A stretch of DNA of 64,000 bases, from positions 52,759-116,758 of the forward strand of contig JAVBLY010000002.1 in assembly GCA_031553035.1 (NCBI GenBank), read 5' to 3'. Below, piece after piece: positions 22,205 to 30,630 of the stretch. The stretch is from JAVBLY01 sp031553035. Its GTDB lineage: Bacteria; Bacillota; Clostridia; Peptostreptococcales; Anaerovoracaceae. A program made the translations under genes and the position numbers. Each line of letters begins with the position of its first letter. The first letter of the stretch is position 1. The notes beneath the pieces are model-generated. The model was not told where the DNA came from. It saw only the letters and a program-made list of their open reading frames with translations, and ran no database searches.

Positions 22205-25090
22205 TTAGTCGACTTTCACCGGGTTATTAACGATATTTTCCATCTCTTCATAGAAGTCTGAGCCCATGAAGTATTTTGCCGGTGGTTCAGTCTTTCCGCC
22301 GCTCTTAACGATATCCAGGCCTGCCTTGACTTTGTCTGCTGTTGCAGGAAGTTCATAGATCCTTACACCTACAGCATCATTGATGGCGTTGATTACTGCC
22401 ACATGGCCGCTTGACTGGAAAGCTTCGGAAGCTCCGGACGAACCGAACGGGTTGGTTTTTCTCGGTGTGCACTGATGTATAAGTGTGATATCGTCAGGGA
22501 TATCCTTTATTGTAGGTATCCCCGCACCAAGGATATTGTTGTGTTTCTTGACATCATCATAGTTCTCGGAAAGCGCAAATCCGATCATATGTGATATTCC
22601 GCCGAATGCCTGTCCGTTTACAGCATCGATATTGCCGATAACGCCCACATCATCTACACAGTGATAACCTATGGTAGTCGTTTTGCCGGTTTCTGTATCC
22701 ACTTCCACTTCCGCTACAAACAGAGCATAAGTATAGTCAGAGTTGGGATTACCTTTACCGGTATTAGGATCCAAAACGCACAGATCGCCATAGGATTCAT
22801 TCAAGAACTGGTTCTCGTATAATGTGTCGATACCTTCAGCTATCATTTCATCATATGTTCTCAGTGTTCCGTCAGCCTTCAGCATTGCTTCATAAAGTTT
22901 CTCGGCACACTGTTTTGTGGAAGTGCCATTGATGAAGTGAGATCTTGACGATGCGGATGCTCCGTGATCAGGACAGTATTTGCTGTCGTTCTGTTCAAGT
23001 ACAATATCTTCTCTCATGAATTTTCTCTTGTCTCCGAAAGTGGTTCTCAGAGCTTCAAGAGTAACTACGAGGGACCCGACGTCTCCGCCCTGGCCTACAT
23101 CCTGCCATGTGTCTCTTTTTATGATCCTGCCGTCCGGAGCGAGTTCCAGAGAAACGGTACACTGGTCGGCTGGACCTTCTGTAACGTTGTAGCCGCCCCA
23201 TGCTATGCCGACACCGCGTTTTATTTTGCCGTCGGATTTTGCATTGAATTCGTCAGCCTTCTGTCTGGCTTTTCTGTATATGGGTTCCATTTCGTCCATT
23301 ATATCTTCCATAGGGTAGATGTTGAACGGATACTGAGCCATATTCAGATCTCCCGGATGTGCAATATTGATTCTTCTGAAATCAAATGGATCCATGCCCA
23401 TTTTCTCAGCCATCATATCTATCATTGCTTCACCAGCGGTATATGCCTGAGGTGAACCGTAGCCTCTGTAGGCTGTACCATAGGCGTGGTTGGTAACCGC
23501 GACTCTGGTAAGTCCGAGGGCGTTGGGGACATTGTACGGGAAATACATGAACTTGTTCATTCTGTCTATAAGGTCATCGCCTAATTCTACATAAGCACCG
23601 TGATCGAATCCGCCTTCGAATTCAGTTGCTATGATCTTGCCGTTTTCGTCGCAGGCAAGTCTTGAGTTGGAATATGCAGGAGCTCTTTTTCCTGAGAAAA
23701 GCATGAACTCTTCATATGTCATTGAGAAGGCTACCGGTCTGTTGTCGCATGCAATGCAGCAGATCGCAGCAAGTGAATATGTTGCTCCGGCGATACCCCA
23801 TCCGAATGTTCCTCCGGTGGGATTCTCTACGACTCTTACCTTCTCTGCAGGCATTCCTACTGCTTCGGCAATGTCGCCGACATTGGCATAGATGGCCATG
23901 GCTTTACAGTGGACTGTAAGCATGTCATCTTCGTCGAAGTAAGCCTGAACAGTGTCTCCCTCGATAGGCATATGAGGTTCTCTTGTTGAGTAGAAGCTAC
24001 CTTCTACTACATTGGGAGCATTGTCGATCATCTCGGGCACTTTTATCCCTGCGCCTTTTACTGTAGGCTGCATACCCCAAACATTGGGATGTTCCTCATA
24101 GATCCTGGGAGCATCAGGCATGGCAGCTTCAAGGTAGTTCATGATTTCCGGAAGCTGTTCATATTCCATAGTGACCTTGGCGGCAGCAGCTCTTGCATTG
24201 TCCTTGGTGTCGGCAACTACCATTGCTATTATGTCGCCATAATTATGGATAGCATCTTCAACCAGAAGCTTATGCCGTGGTTCAGTCACAAGGGACCTTG
24301 GCGAGAATGTAAAGAACATCAGCCTGTTGGTCCCGCCGAAGTCCTTGATATCCTTGGCGGTTACTACCTTGTAGACTCCCGGCATCTTTTCTGCTTCGCT
24401 GATATTGATCTTCTTTACTTTAGCGTGGTGGGTTAGTTTTGGCTGGACCATGACAGCATGAAGTGTGCTTGACGGCATCTTCAGCTCTATGTCATCGCCA
24501 TAGTCGGCTGTTCCGCATACCTTGGCTGTAGCAGCAGGTCTTGGAATAGCTTTACCGTAATATTCTCCATTTTCAGGATCTTTGAATGTTATATCGTCTA
24601 TTGTCTTTTCGCCCCGGATGACTTCTGCGGCTGTCATTACGGCATCAACTATCTGTTTATAGCCTGTGCAGCGGCAGATGTTTCTGTTTTTCTGGAACCA
24701 GTCTCTTACTTCTTCTCTTGTTGGATTGTTGTTTTCGATAAGCAACTGATGCGCGGATACGATGAATCCCGGTATGCAGAATCCGCACTGAACGGCGCCT
24801 CTGTTAATGAATGCAACCTGCAGAGGATGCATAAAATTGGGTGCGCCTATACCTTCTATAGTAGTTATTTCACTGTAATCTTTTACTGCGGTGATCTTCC
24901 TTGTACATGAACGGATCACTTTGCCGTCCACGATGACAGAACAGGCTCCGCATACTCCTGTGCCGCATCCAACTTTGACACCTGTTAATCCCAGCCTTCT
25001 TAAGACTGTTGCCAGGGTGTCTTTTTGCGGATCGCAAATAAACATTCGATCTGCACCGTTGATCTTGAGCGTCATTTTTTTGAAATTCAC
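22205..25090 (-). CDS. MOP-type molybdenum hydroxylase (aldehyde oxidoreductase family), copy 2
   Basis: The 961-aa paralogue of the enzyme at 11552-14428 has the same domain order. First [2Fe-2S] ligands are C42, C47, C50 and C62; the second cluster is QCGFC and CRC near 102-141. The molybdopterin domain follows, with Glu889 in SGASEAF as the catalytic base. The copies are much alike but differ in the substrate-channel part (for example GTFGWGIAGATY here against GSFGWAMNSKTY), so substrates may differ. The start is a GTG at 25090, preceded by AGGAG at 12 nt. It is transcribed alone from a good promoter and ended by a terminator; no flavoprotein is attached. Confidence 0.92.
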   Translation of the reverse strand: MNFKKMTLKINGADRMFICDPQKDTLATVLRRLGLTGVKVGCGTGVCGACSVIVDGKVIRSCTRKITAVKDYSEITTIEGIGAPNFMHPLQVAFINRGAVQCGFCIPGFIVSAHQLLIENNNPTREEVRDWFQKNRNICRCTGYKQIVDAVMTAAEVIRGEKTIDDITFKDPENGEYYGKAIPRPAATAKVCGTADYGDDIELKMPSSTLHAVMVQPKLTHHAKVKKINISEAEKMPGVYKVVTAKDIKDFGGTNRLMFFTFSPRSLVTEPRHKLLVEDAIHNYGDIIAMVVADTKDNARAAAAKVTMEYEQLPEIMNYLEAAMPDAPRIYEEHPNVWGMQPTVKGAGIKVPEMIDNAPNVVEGSFYSTREPHMPIEGDTVQAYFDEDDMLTVHCKAMAIYANVGDIAEAVGMPAEKVRVVENPTGGTFGWGIAGATYSLAAICCIACDNRPVAFSMTYEEFMLFSGKRAPAYSNSRLACDENGKIIATEFEGGFDHGAYVELGDDLIDRMNKFMYFPYNVPNALGLTRVAVTNHAYGTAYRGYGSPQAYTAGEAMIDMMAEKMGMDPFDFRRINIAHPGDLNMAQYPFNIYPMEDIMDEMEPIYRKARQKADEFNAKSDGKIKRGVGIAWGGYNVTEGPADQCTVSLELAPDGRIIKRDTWQDVGQGGDVGSLVVTLEALRTTFGDKRKFMREDIVLEQNDSKYCPDHGASASSRSHFINGTSTKQCAEKLYEAMLKADGTLRTYDEMIAEGIDTLYENQFLNESYGDLCVLDPNTGKGNPNSDYTYALFVAEVEVDTETGKTTTIGYHCVDDVGVIGNIDAVNGQAFGGISHMIGFALSENYDDVKKHNNILGAGIPTIKDIPDDITLIHQCTPRKTNPFGSSGASEAFQSSGHVAVINAINDAVGVRIYELPATADKVKAGLDIVKSGGKTEPPAKYFMGSDFYEEMENIVNNPVKVD

Positions 25091-25217
25091 TAGATATCAC
25101 TTCTCCTATCCATAGTGTTTTTTGAATTCTGAGATCAGAATTCTGCATGAAAATAATTTATTGTTGCTGAAACAACTTACTCACGTTCAAGTATATCAAT
25201 TCCATGGGTTAAGTCAA
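25091..25217 (-). promoter_or_regulatory. Promoter and leader of MOP 2 with two dyads
   Basis: On the minus strand TTGACT (25212-25217) and TATACT (25190-25195) are 16 bp apart. The early leader has TTGTT-GCTGA-AACAA on the plus strand (25161-25175), like the dyad at MOP 1. Next comes a perfect palindrome GAATTCTGA-GA-TCAGAATTC (25124-25143). AGGAG is at about 25103-25107. Both dyads lie in transcribed sequence, so they could act in DNA or RNA. Confidence 0.55.
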
Positions 25218-25305
25218 TGACATAGTTGCTCATAAATTCTATTTTTTTGTTTAAATATGAACATATCTAGGGTTTGTGTAGAGTATTTTATAAAGTAAAA
25301 AATGT

Positions 25306-25495
25306 TTGTAGACAATTAACCGTTATGATATTATGTAATAAATTTACGTAATTATATCATCGCAACCTATCCTGTCTCCGGCAGGTAAAACAGGCACTGA
25401 ACTGCCGGTTCTACCTAAATCATAGATTTAGAGAACCTTAGTATTGGACCTACCATCGGTTTTAAAAACCGGGTTAGGTCTCAGGAGGACAACAA
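25306..25495 (+). promoter_or_regulatory. Chemoreceptor promoter and structured leader RNA of unknown class
   Basis: TTGTAG (25306-25311) and TATTAT (25329-25334) are 17 bp apart and start a leader of about 155 nt. Three stems can form. CCGGCAG/CTGCCGG (25378-25384, 25402-25408) has loop bases ACAGG that can also pair with CCTGT at 25371-25375, as in a pseudoknot. GGTTCT-AC-CTAAAT pairs with ATTTAG-AGAACC (25407-25437). A long stem runs from GACCTACC to GGTTAGGTC (about 25447-25480), directly before AGGAGGAC. I match it to no known riboswitch. Confidence 0.5.
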
Positions 25496-26998
25496 ATGTA
25501 CAATAAGCTGATGCGAAATCTGAATATAAGACAGAAACTTATAGTCATATATGTCCATATAACAATATGGACGATACCTTATATAATTGGCGCCGTTGTT
25601 CTGATCAATATTCTCGGCAACGATAACGGAACCTGGGACCCGGCATATGTGCTTAAAGTATACATCCCGATCACTGTGGTTTATTCGGCCATATACGTCG
25701 GCTTTACCATATGGATGGGGAGGTCACTTACCAAACAGATAGTATACCCTCTCAGGGAAGCTATAAGTAATGTAGAAAAAGTAGGTAAAGGCGATCTTAA
25801 CGTTACATTTGAACATGACGGCAAAGACGAGGTTTCACAGGTTATCGGGACTTTGCAGGAAATGGCGGATTCGATCAAAATGGAGACAGAAGTGCTTGAG
25901 AGACTTGCTGAAGGTGATTATACTGAACACCTTAGCCTAAGGGGCGAACACGACATGATATATATGTCACTGATGAACCTGCAGAAAATGAACAGCAAGT
26001 TCATATCTGAGATCAAAGACGCCGCTATCCAGATATCCACCGGTGCCACACAGATAGCAGGCGGCGCCCAGAATTTGGCCAGCGGTTCTAACGAACAGGC
26101 ATCAACCATTGAGGAATTCAGTGCGTCGATCACGGATATAAAACTCAAAGCAGATGAAAATGCACAGACCGCTCAGGGAACTTTAAATGATATTGAAGAA
26201 AACTCCCGACTGATGCAGGGTAATATTGAAGAGATAAGAAAGGTGAATATTTTTATCGATGAATTGGCTAAGGATTCTAAGCAGATAGCCAAAGTCATCA
26301 AGGTAATCGATGACATTGCCTTCCAGACAAATATTCTGGCATTGAATGCCGCAGTTGAAGCGGCGAGAGCTGGTCAGCACGGAAAAGGTTTTGCAGTCGT
26401 CGCAGATGAGGTGAGAGAACTGGCCAGCAAATCGGCTCAGGCCGCCAAGGAAACATCAGATCTGATCAAAAAAAGCCTCGACAGTGTGGATGAAGGTTCC
26501 AGGCTGGTTGAGAAAACCAATGCCGGGATAAAGCAGATGGGGGAGATATCAGAAAAAAATCAAAGCAGTATGACAAAGATGTCTCAGGCATCCATAGAAC
26601 AGGGGGAATCCATATCTGAAATCGACAAGGGTATTTCCCAGATATCAAATGTTGTTCAGGCAAACTCTTCCATGGCTGAGGAAAGTGCTGCAGCAGCTCA
26701 GGAAATGTCCGCTCAGGCCGACTACCTTAACAAAATGATTTCCAGGTTCAAAACCAAAGATGAAAAAGATGGGTCACCTTACCAAAAAACTCTTGATACA
26801 AGTGTGAGTAGCCACGATGATGATCATGGTACAGCCGAAAATGAAAAGATTGATTTGAACGACTTTTTCCCTGAACCGGAGCCCCAAATACACAAAGAGG
26901 AAGACCAGCCTCATGGTGTTCAGTTTGTCAATGCAGCCGGTCCGGAGCTTGAGGATTTCTCAAAGATAGAAGTCCCCGACAAATACTCGGACAGCTGA
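25496..26998 (+). CDS. Methyl-accepting chemotaxis protein without an external sensor domain
   Basis: The 500-aa receptor has two membrane helices (about residues 15-40 and 51-75) with only about ten residues between them outside the cell, then a HAMP domain (about 76-128). A long coiled-coil signalling domain follows, with the conserved tip around DEVRELASKSAQAAKETSDL. An acidic tail ends the protein. With no extracellular sensor, it may report membrane or cytoplasmic state. A strong AGGAGG site follows a structured leader. The Crp/Fnr gene begins 16 nt after it and is probably co-transcribed. No che or flagellar genes are in the window. Confidence 0.92.
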   Translation: MYNKLMRNLNIRQKLIVIYVHITIWTIPYIIGAVVLINILGNDNGTWDPAYVLKVYIPITVVYSAIYVGFTIWMGRSLTKQIVYPLREAISNVEKVGKGDLNVTFEHDGKDEVSQVIGTLQEMADSIKMETEVLERLAEGDYTEHLSLRGEHDMIYMSLMNLQKMNSKFISEIKDAAIQISTGATQIAGGAQNLASGSNEQASTIEEFSASITDIKLKADENAQTAQGTLNDIEENSRLMQGNIEEIRKVNIFIDELAKDSKQIAKVIKVIDDIAFQTNILALNAAVEAARAGQHGKGFAVVADEVRELASKSAQAAKETSDLIKKSLDSVDEGSRLVEKTNAGIKQMGEISEKNQSSMTKMSQASIEQGESISEIDKGISQISNVVQANSSMAEESAAAAQEMSAQADYLNKMISRFKTKDEKDGSPYQKTLDTSVSSHDDDHGTAENEKIDLNDFFPEPEPQIHKEEDQPHGVQFVNAAGPELEDFSKIEVPDKYSDS

Positions 26999-27014
26999 TA
27001 CCGGTGGATGACTT

Positions 27015-27668
27015 ATGTTAGGATCAAAATTATTTGACGGATTCAATAAAAAAGAGTGTGATCGTTTTTTGGATTTCTCAAAGCCAACAGGAAAAACTCT
27101 CAAAAAAAACGAGATCTTATGTGATGACGGCTCTCAGGTAGACAGCTTCGGGATATTGTTGTCCGGGAGGCTCAAGGGAGCAAAATATAGATATGACGGA
27201 ACTCTGGATCTTATTGAGATCTATACAAAAAACGATATTGTAAATCTGGAAACCGTGTGTACTACTACCAGGCTCAGCCCTGTCCAGATAAGTGCCATGG
27301 AAGATTCGGAAGTCTTGCTCTTTGACCGCAAGATCATCAATGTGGTCAATCTTACCGAGAATAACTTTTATAAGATCCATGAAAACATAATTCATATATT
27401 GGCTAATGAAAATATCAAAAAATTATACAAGATAGATGTTCTGTACAAGAAGGCGCTTCGTGAAAGGATAATGGTTTTTTTGAGACTTATGGAGTCACGG
27501 CTGGAGACAAGCGAGTTTCATATCAGAATGGATAGAGAACAGTTTGCCCAGTATCTTGGTGTCAACAGAAGTGCTTTGTCCCATGAACTGAGTAAAATGA
27601 AAAAAGACGGAATAATCGATTTCAGAAAAGACTTTTTCAAAATGCTGGAACCCAAATCATTGGACTAG
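27015..27668 (+). CDS. Crp/Fnr-family transcription regulator
   Basis: The 217-aa protein has an N-terminal cyclic-nucleotide-binding-like beta-barrel (about residues 15-110), a dimer helix, and a C-terminal winged helix (about 150-212; REQFAQYLGVNRSALSHELSKM holds the recognition helix). There are no paired N-terminal cysteines for an Fe-S cluster as in Fnr, and no clear cAMP-site arginine motif, so its signal is unknown. It is co-transcribed with the chemoreceptor and lies 1.9 kb from MOP 2. Regulators of this family bind 14-16 bp dyads, so the TTGTT-N5-AACAA dyads could be its sites, but this is a guess. Confidence 0.88.
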   Translation: MLGSKLFDGFNKKECDRFLDFSKPTGKTLKKNEILCDDGSQVDSFGILLSGRLKGAKYRYDGTLDLIEIYTKNDIVNLETVCTTTRLSPVQISAMEDSEVLLFDRKIINVVNLTENNFYKIHENIIHILANENIKKLYKIDVLYKKALRERIMVFLRLMESRLETSEFHIRMDREQFAQYLGVNRSALSHELSKMKKDGIIDFRKDFFKMLEPKSLD

Positions 27669-27677
27669 GATGAAACA

Positions 27678-27761
27678 ATGCATATTTTTCTCACCGGCAT
27701 ACTTGCTCTGGATCCCGTGGTGCTCGTGGGCATATATATTATTTGGGATTTTTATTCATAA
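27678..27761 (+). CDS. Possible 27-aa hydrophobic peptide
   Basis: A short frame between the Crp/Fnr gene and the methyltransferase gene codes for a 27-residue, strongly hydrophobic peptide (starts MHIFLTGILALDP, ends IWDFYS) that could span the membrane once. The upstream AGGATGAAAC is a fair but not strong ribosome site. I know no family. It may be chance. Confidence 0.25.
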   Translation: MHIFLTGILALDPVVLVGIYIIWDFYS

Positions 27762-27787
27762 ATTCGTAAAAAGGAAACGAAGGAGTT

Positions 27788-28501
27788 ATGGCATTTACAT
27801 GGACAAAAGAAAAGATAGATTTCTTTAAAGAAGCAAGTATATATACCGGATTTCACAGGGAGGTCGGTGAGATCATAAGGCCTTACCTGAACAAGTCCTG
27901 GTCTCTCTGTGATCTGGGATGTGGATTGGGGTTTCTAGATTTGGTAGTCGCACCATATGTTAAGGATATAACCGCCATCGACCTCAGTCAGATCGCCATA
28001 GACGATTACCGCAAAAGACTGGCAGAAACTGATGTAACAAATATAAGTATAGAAATGGGCGATCTGGATAAGCCTATAGAAAGAACATGGGATGTTCTTC
28101 TCCTAAGTTTTTTCGGAAAACCGGGAAAAGAACTGGATCGTATATTTGTCATGGCAAAAAAAGAAGCTGTCCTCATCACATATGAGCAGCCCCTTTCAGA
28201 CAAACACGGTAAACTCAAAAAAAGCGACAATAGACCTACCACAGCTGAACACGAAGCGTATTTAATAGATAGAGGATATGATTATGAACTGATCCGAAGG
28301 GAAATGGATTTCGGGCAGCCCTTCAGGGATCTTGAATCTGCGGAGGCATATTTTAAAAGTTATTCCAGAGAAAGCGATCCCACCAAACAGAATGAACTGA
28401 TTCGAAAAAACCTCGATAATGTGGATCCTACAGGAGATCCTGAGTTCCCGTATTTTCTTTCCAAGAAAAAAGGCATAGGCATATTCATTGTCAAGATATA
28501 G
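27788..28501 (+). CDS. Class I SAM-dependent methyltransferase
   Basis: The 237-aa protein has the Rossmann motif LCDLGCGLGFLDL (about residues 37-49) that binds S-adenosylmethionine and the acidic residue after strand two (TAIDLSQ). The substrate-binding part is not specific enough to name a target. AAGGAG precedes the ATG. It follows the Crp/Fnr gene on the same strand, 119 bp away. Some clostridial proteins of this kind accompany molybdenum hydroxylase genes, but the link here is weak. Confidence 0.8.
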   Translation: MAFTWTKEKIDFFKEASIYTGFHREVGEIIRPYLNKSWSLCDLGCGLGFLDLVVAPYVKDITAIDLSQIAIDDYRKRLAETDVTNISIEMGDLDKPIERTWDVLLLSFFGKPGKELDRIFVMAKKEAVLITYEQPLSDKHGKLKKSDNRPTTAEHEAYLIDRGYDYELIRREMDFGQPFRDLESAEAYFKSYSRESDPTKQNELIRKNLDNVDPTGDPEFPYFLSKKKGIGIFIVKI

Positions 28502-28618
28502 GTCAGTAGATAAAACTTAAAACTAAAGGAGCAGGCTTAAATAAGTAATATTGGGGGTTTTGTTAAAAATCAATTACATATTTTCTGTAAAAAAAGACGG
28601 TAAAAATCTGATAGAATA

Positions 28619-28923
28619 TATACTGGATCAAAAATGATCTGGAAAATACTGATGCAAAATGGAAAGTTGTAGCTATGCATCACCCAATGTATCCCATAAG
28701 TCACGACTCTGACATATATGAAAAGATACAGAAAAGGTGGGAACCTTTATTCGTTGAAAATCATATAGATCTTGGATTTTGCGGGCATCAGCATGTTTTT
28801 ATGAGAACGGCAAAAGAAAAAGACGTGACCTATATCATGTCACGTGCCGGAGAAAAGTATTCCAGATATTATGAACAAGGTGATGAGATCCCCGGATATA
28901 TAGACAAGCTCAATTTTTCATAA
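28619..28923 (+). pseudogene. C-terminal remnant of a metallophosphoesterase
   Basis: The frame from about 28619 reads YWIKNDLENTDAKWKVVAMHHPMY and later GFCGHQHVFMRT, the last part of calcineurin-like or purple-acid-type phosphatases (split motifs WKVVAMHHP and GHQH bind metal). The first two thirds are missing; a TAG closes the frame just upstream, and the 117 bp before it code for nothing recognisable. No start with a ribosome site suits the fragment. It is most likely a decaying gene left by deletion. Confidence 0.7.
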
Positions 28924-28945
28924 CTTCATGACATCTACAAATAAC

Positions 28946-28980
28946 GGTGGTAAGATATACACATAGCCTTACCACCATTT
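28946..28980 (+). terminator. Hairpin after the phosphoesterase remnant
   Basis: GGTGGTAAG (28946-28954) pairs with CTTACCACC (28968-28976), followed by ATTTCATT. The stem is good; the T tract is weak. Confidence 0.5.
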
Positions 28981-29016
28981 CATTAAACAAAAACATCATA
29001 CGAAAGGAACAGCAAC

Positions 29017-29706
29017 ATGAAAGTTTTTTCTATTATAGGCGACAAAAAAATGAGAGAAGATATCGCTCCAAAGATCATAAAGGCACTTGAGGATGACGGA
29101 AAAACCGTCGGTTTTATAAAGCGCACTGAGAATATCTCTTCAAACAGTCAGACAAAGAAAGCTGTTATATGGGGCGAACATCAATCCCTCTTCTACCATG
29201 AAAATAAATCATCTCTTCTTGACCTTCTCAAACTTTTCGATGAAGAATATGTAGTAGTAGACAATGACGAAAAAAGCAACATCCCAAAACTTCTCATGTA
29301 TGAAGAAGTCAATCTGGAAAATACTGCCGATGTTAATGAGCTTGGCAATATGCATAATATGAAACGCAGGGAAGATGTATTTTTTACTGCTGAAAAAGAT
29401 ACGGGCTTTGATGATATAATGAAAGAGATCCTGGATCTGGAATATGATATCGATCCTGATATTGCTTCTGATTCAATGGGAGACGGAGAAATCTCAGGAA
29501 TAGATCTTATAGAGAATATACTTGACGGAACAGCACTTAAAGAGGAAAGCCTCGAAAAAGAAGATGTCGAATTGATTATAGATGATACAGCCCTGAAAAT
29601 GGAACCGTTTGTGAAAGCGATATTGAAGAATTCTGTTGAAGCCGTAGCGAAGGAACTTGACGGATACAAAGAAGACACGGATCTCAAAGTTCTGGTCCGA
29701 AAGTGA
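29017..29706 (+). CDS. MobB-like protein lacking the P-loop
   Basis: The 229-aa protein starts like MobB, the GTP-binding helper of molybdopterin dinucleotide synthesis (MKVFSIIG, then IIKALEDDGKTVGFIKRT). Where MobB has GxxxxGK(T/S), this has GDKKMREDIA, so the nucleotide loop is gone. The C-terminus (ALKMEPFVKAILKNSVEAV) resembles the extension of clostridial MobB-like proteins. It may be a regulator or a relic of cofactor maturation. The gene has AAAGGAACAGC before the ATG and is followed at once by the GH114-like gene. The family assignment is moderate. Confidence 0.5.
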   Translation: MKVFSIIGDKKMREDIAPKIIKALEDDGKTVGFIKRTENISSNSQTKKAVIWGEHQSLFYHENKSSLLDLLKLFDEEYVVVDNDEKSNIPKLLMYEEVNLENTADVNELGNMHNMKRREDVFFTAEKDTGFDDIMKEILDLEYDIDPDIASDSMGDGEISGIDLIENILDGTALKEESLEKEDVELIIDDTALKMEPFVKAILKNSVEAVAKELDGYKEDTDLKVLVRK

Positions 29707-29708
29707 TT

Positions 29709-30560
29709 ATGAGCAAAACATTTTTATCAAGACTTTTGATATTGATAATAATACCGGGGCTTGTTTTTACTGCATGTATCCCCGGTTCTTTTTATACTGT
29801 CGATGCCGCAGTGGCCAAGGATAAATACGGTGTATTCATCGGCACATCATCATCCGACAAAAGGTCATTCAAAAAATACGATATTGTTGTGATAGACGCT
29901 CAGTACTATTCAAAGAAGTCCATAACAAAGCTTAAAAGGCAGGGAAAGAAGGTTTATTCCTACCTGAACATAGGAACCATAGAAGACTTCAGACCCTATG
30001 CCGGTAAATTCCAGGATATAACCTATGATATCTACGATGACTGGCCGGATGAGAAGTGGATAGATGTTTCAAAGAAGAGATGGCGCGATTACACTGTGAA
30101 TGTTCTTGCCAAGAAGATGAAGAAGAAAGGCGTTGACGGCTTTTTTATCGACAACACCGATGTGTACTATAAGTATAAAACAGGCAAAACGTATTACGGA
30201 CTTGTCAAGATTCTGAAAGGGCTCAAAAAATACAAAAAAGATATTATTATAAATGGCGGTGATACATTCGTAAAGAAGGTCATCAAAAAGAAGCATCTAA
30301 AAAAGACCGGTATCGATGGTATAAATCAGGAATGCGTTTTTACCGCAATCGATTTCGACAATAACACATTTAAGAAACAGACAAAATCAGATACAGCATA
30401 TTTTAAAAGATATCTGAAAAAAGCCAAAAATAAAGGCTTGGATATTTATGTTCTTGAATACGCAAAAAAAAGCAAAAAATCTCTGAGAAAAAATATAGCC
30501 AAATATTGCAAGTCAAAAGGATATAATTATTACATCTCATCGACTCTGGATCTGAAATAA
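29709..30560 (+). CDS. Secreted GH114-like (endo-alpha-1,4-polygalactosaminidase type) protein
   Basis: The 283-aa protein has a signal peptide (about residues 1-36, ending near VDAAVA) and one TIM-barrel-like domain with the GH114/TM1410 motifs YLNIGTIEDFR, WIDVSKKRWRDY and GVDGFFIDNTDVY. Known members cut galactosaminogalactan or related amino-sugar polymers; the actual substrate here is unknown. The protein is very lysine-rich after residue 170. A GTG at 29703 could add two residues; I prefer the ATG at 29709. It may be co-transcribed with the MobB-like gene, but a shared role is not evident. Confidence 0.75.
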   Translation: MSKTFLSRLLILIIIPGLVFTACIPGSFYTVDAAVAKDKYGVFIGTSSSDKRSFKKYDIVVIDAQYYSKKSITKLKRQGKKVYSYLNIGTIEDFRPYAGKFQDITYDIYDDWPDEKWIDVSKKRWRDYTVNVLAKKMKKKGVDGFFIDNTDVYYKYKTGKTYYGLVKILKGLKKYKKDIIINGGDTFVKKVIKKKHLKKTGIDGINQECVFTAIDFDNNTFKKQTKSDTAYFKRYLKKAKNKGLDIYVLEYAKKSKKSLRKNIAKYCKSKGYNYYISSTLDLK

Positions 30561-30569
30561 ATATAATTG

Positions 30570-30601
30570 AAAAGACTCTGCACGATCATGCAGAGTCTTT
30601 T
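30570..30601. terminator. Bidirectional terminator between the GH114-like gene and the permease gene
   Basis: AAAAGACTCTGCA (30570-30582) pairs perfectly with TGCAGAGTCTTTT (30589-30601). A/T tracts on both sides let it end both convergent transcripts. Confidence 0.85.
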
Positions 30602-30630
30602 GTGTTATGCGGATCATTTAAATACGGATC

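Noticed and set aside
11415..25175. Calling the TTGTT/AACAA dyads Rex sites
   Set aside because: Rex sites have eight bases between TTGTT and AACAA; here there are five. No Rex-like gene is in the window.
25341..25495. Calling the chemoreceptor leader a cyclic-di-GMP or SAM riboswitch
   Set aside because: I could not find the conserved cores of those classes; the leader is reported only as structured and unassigned.
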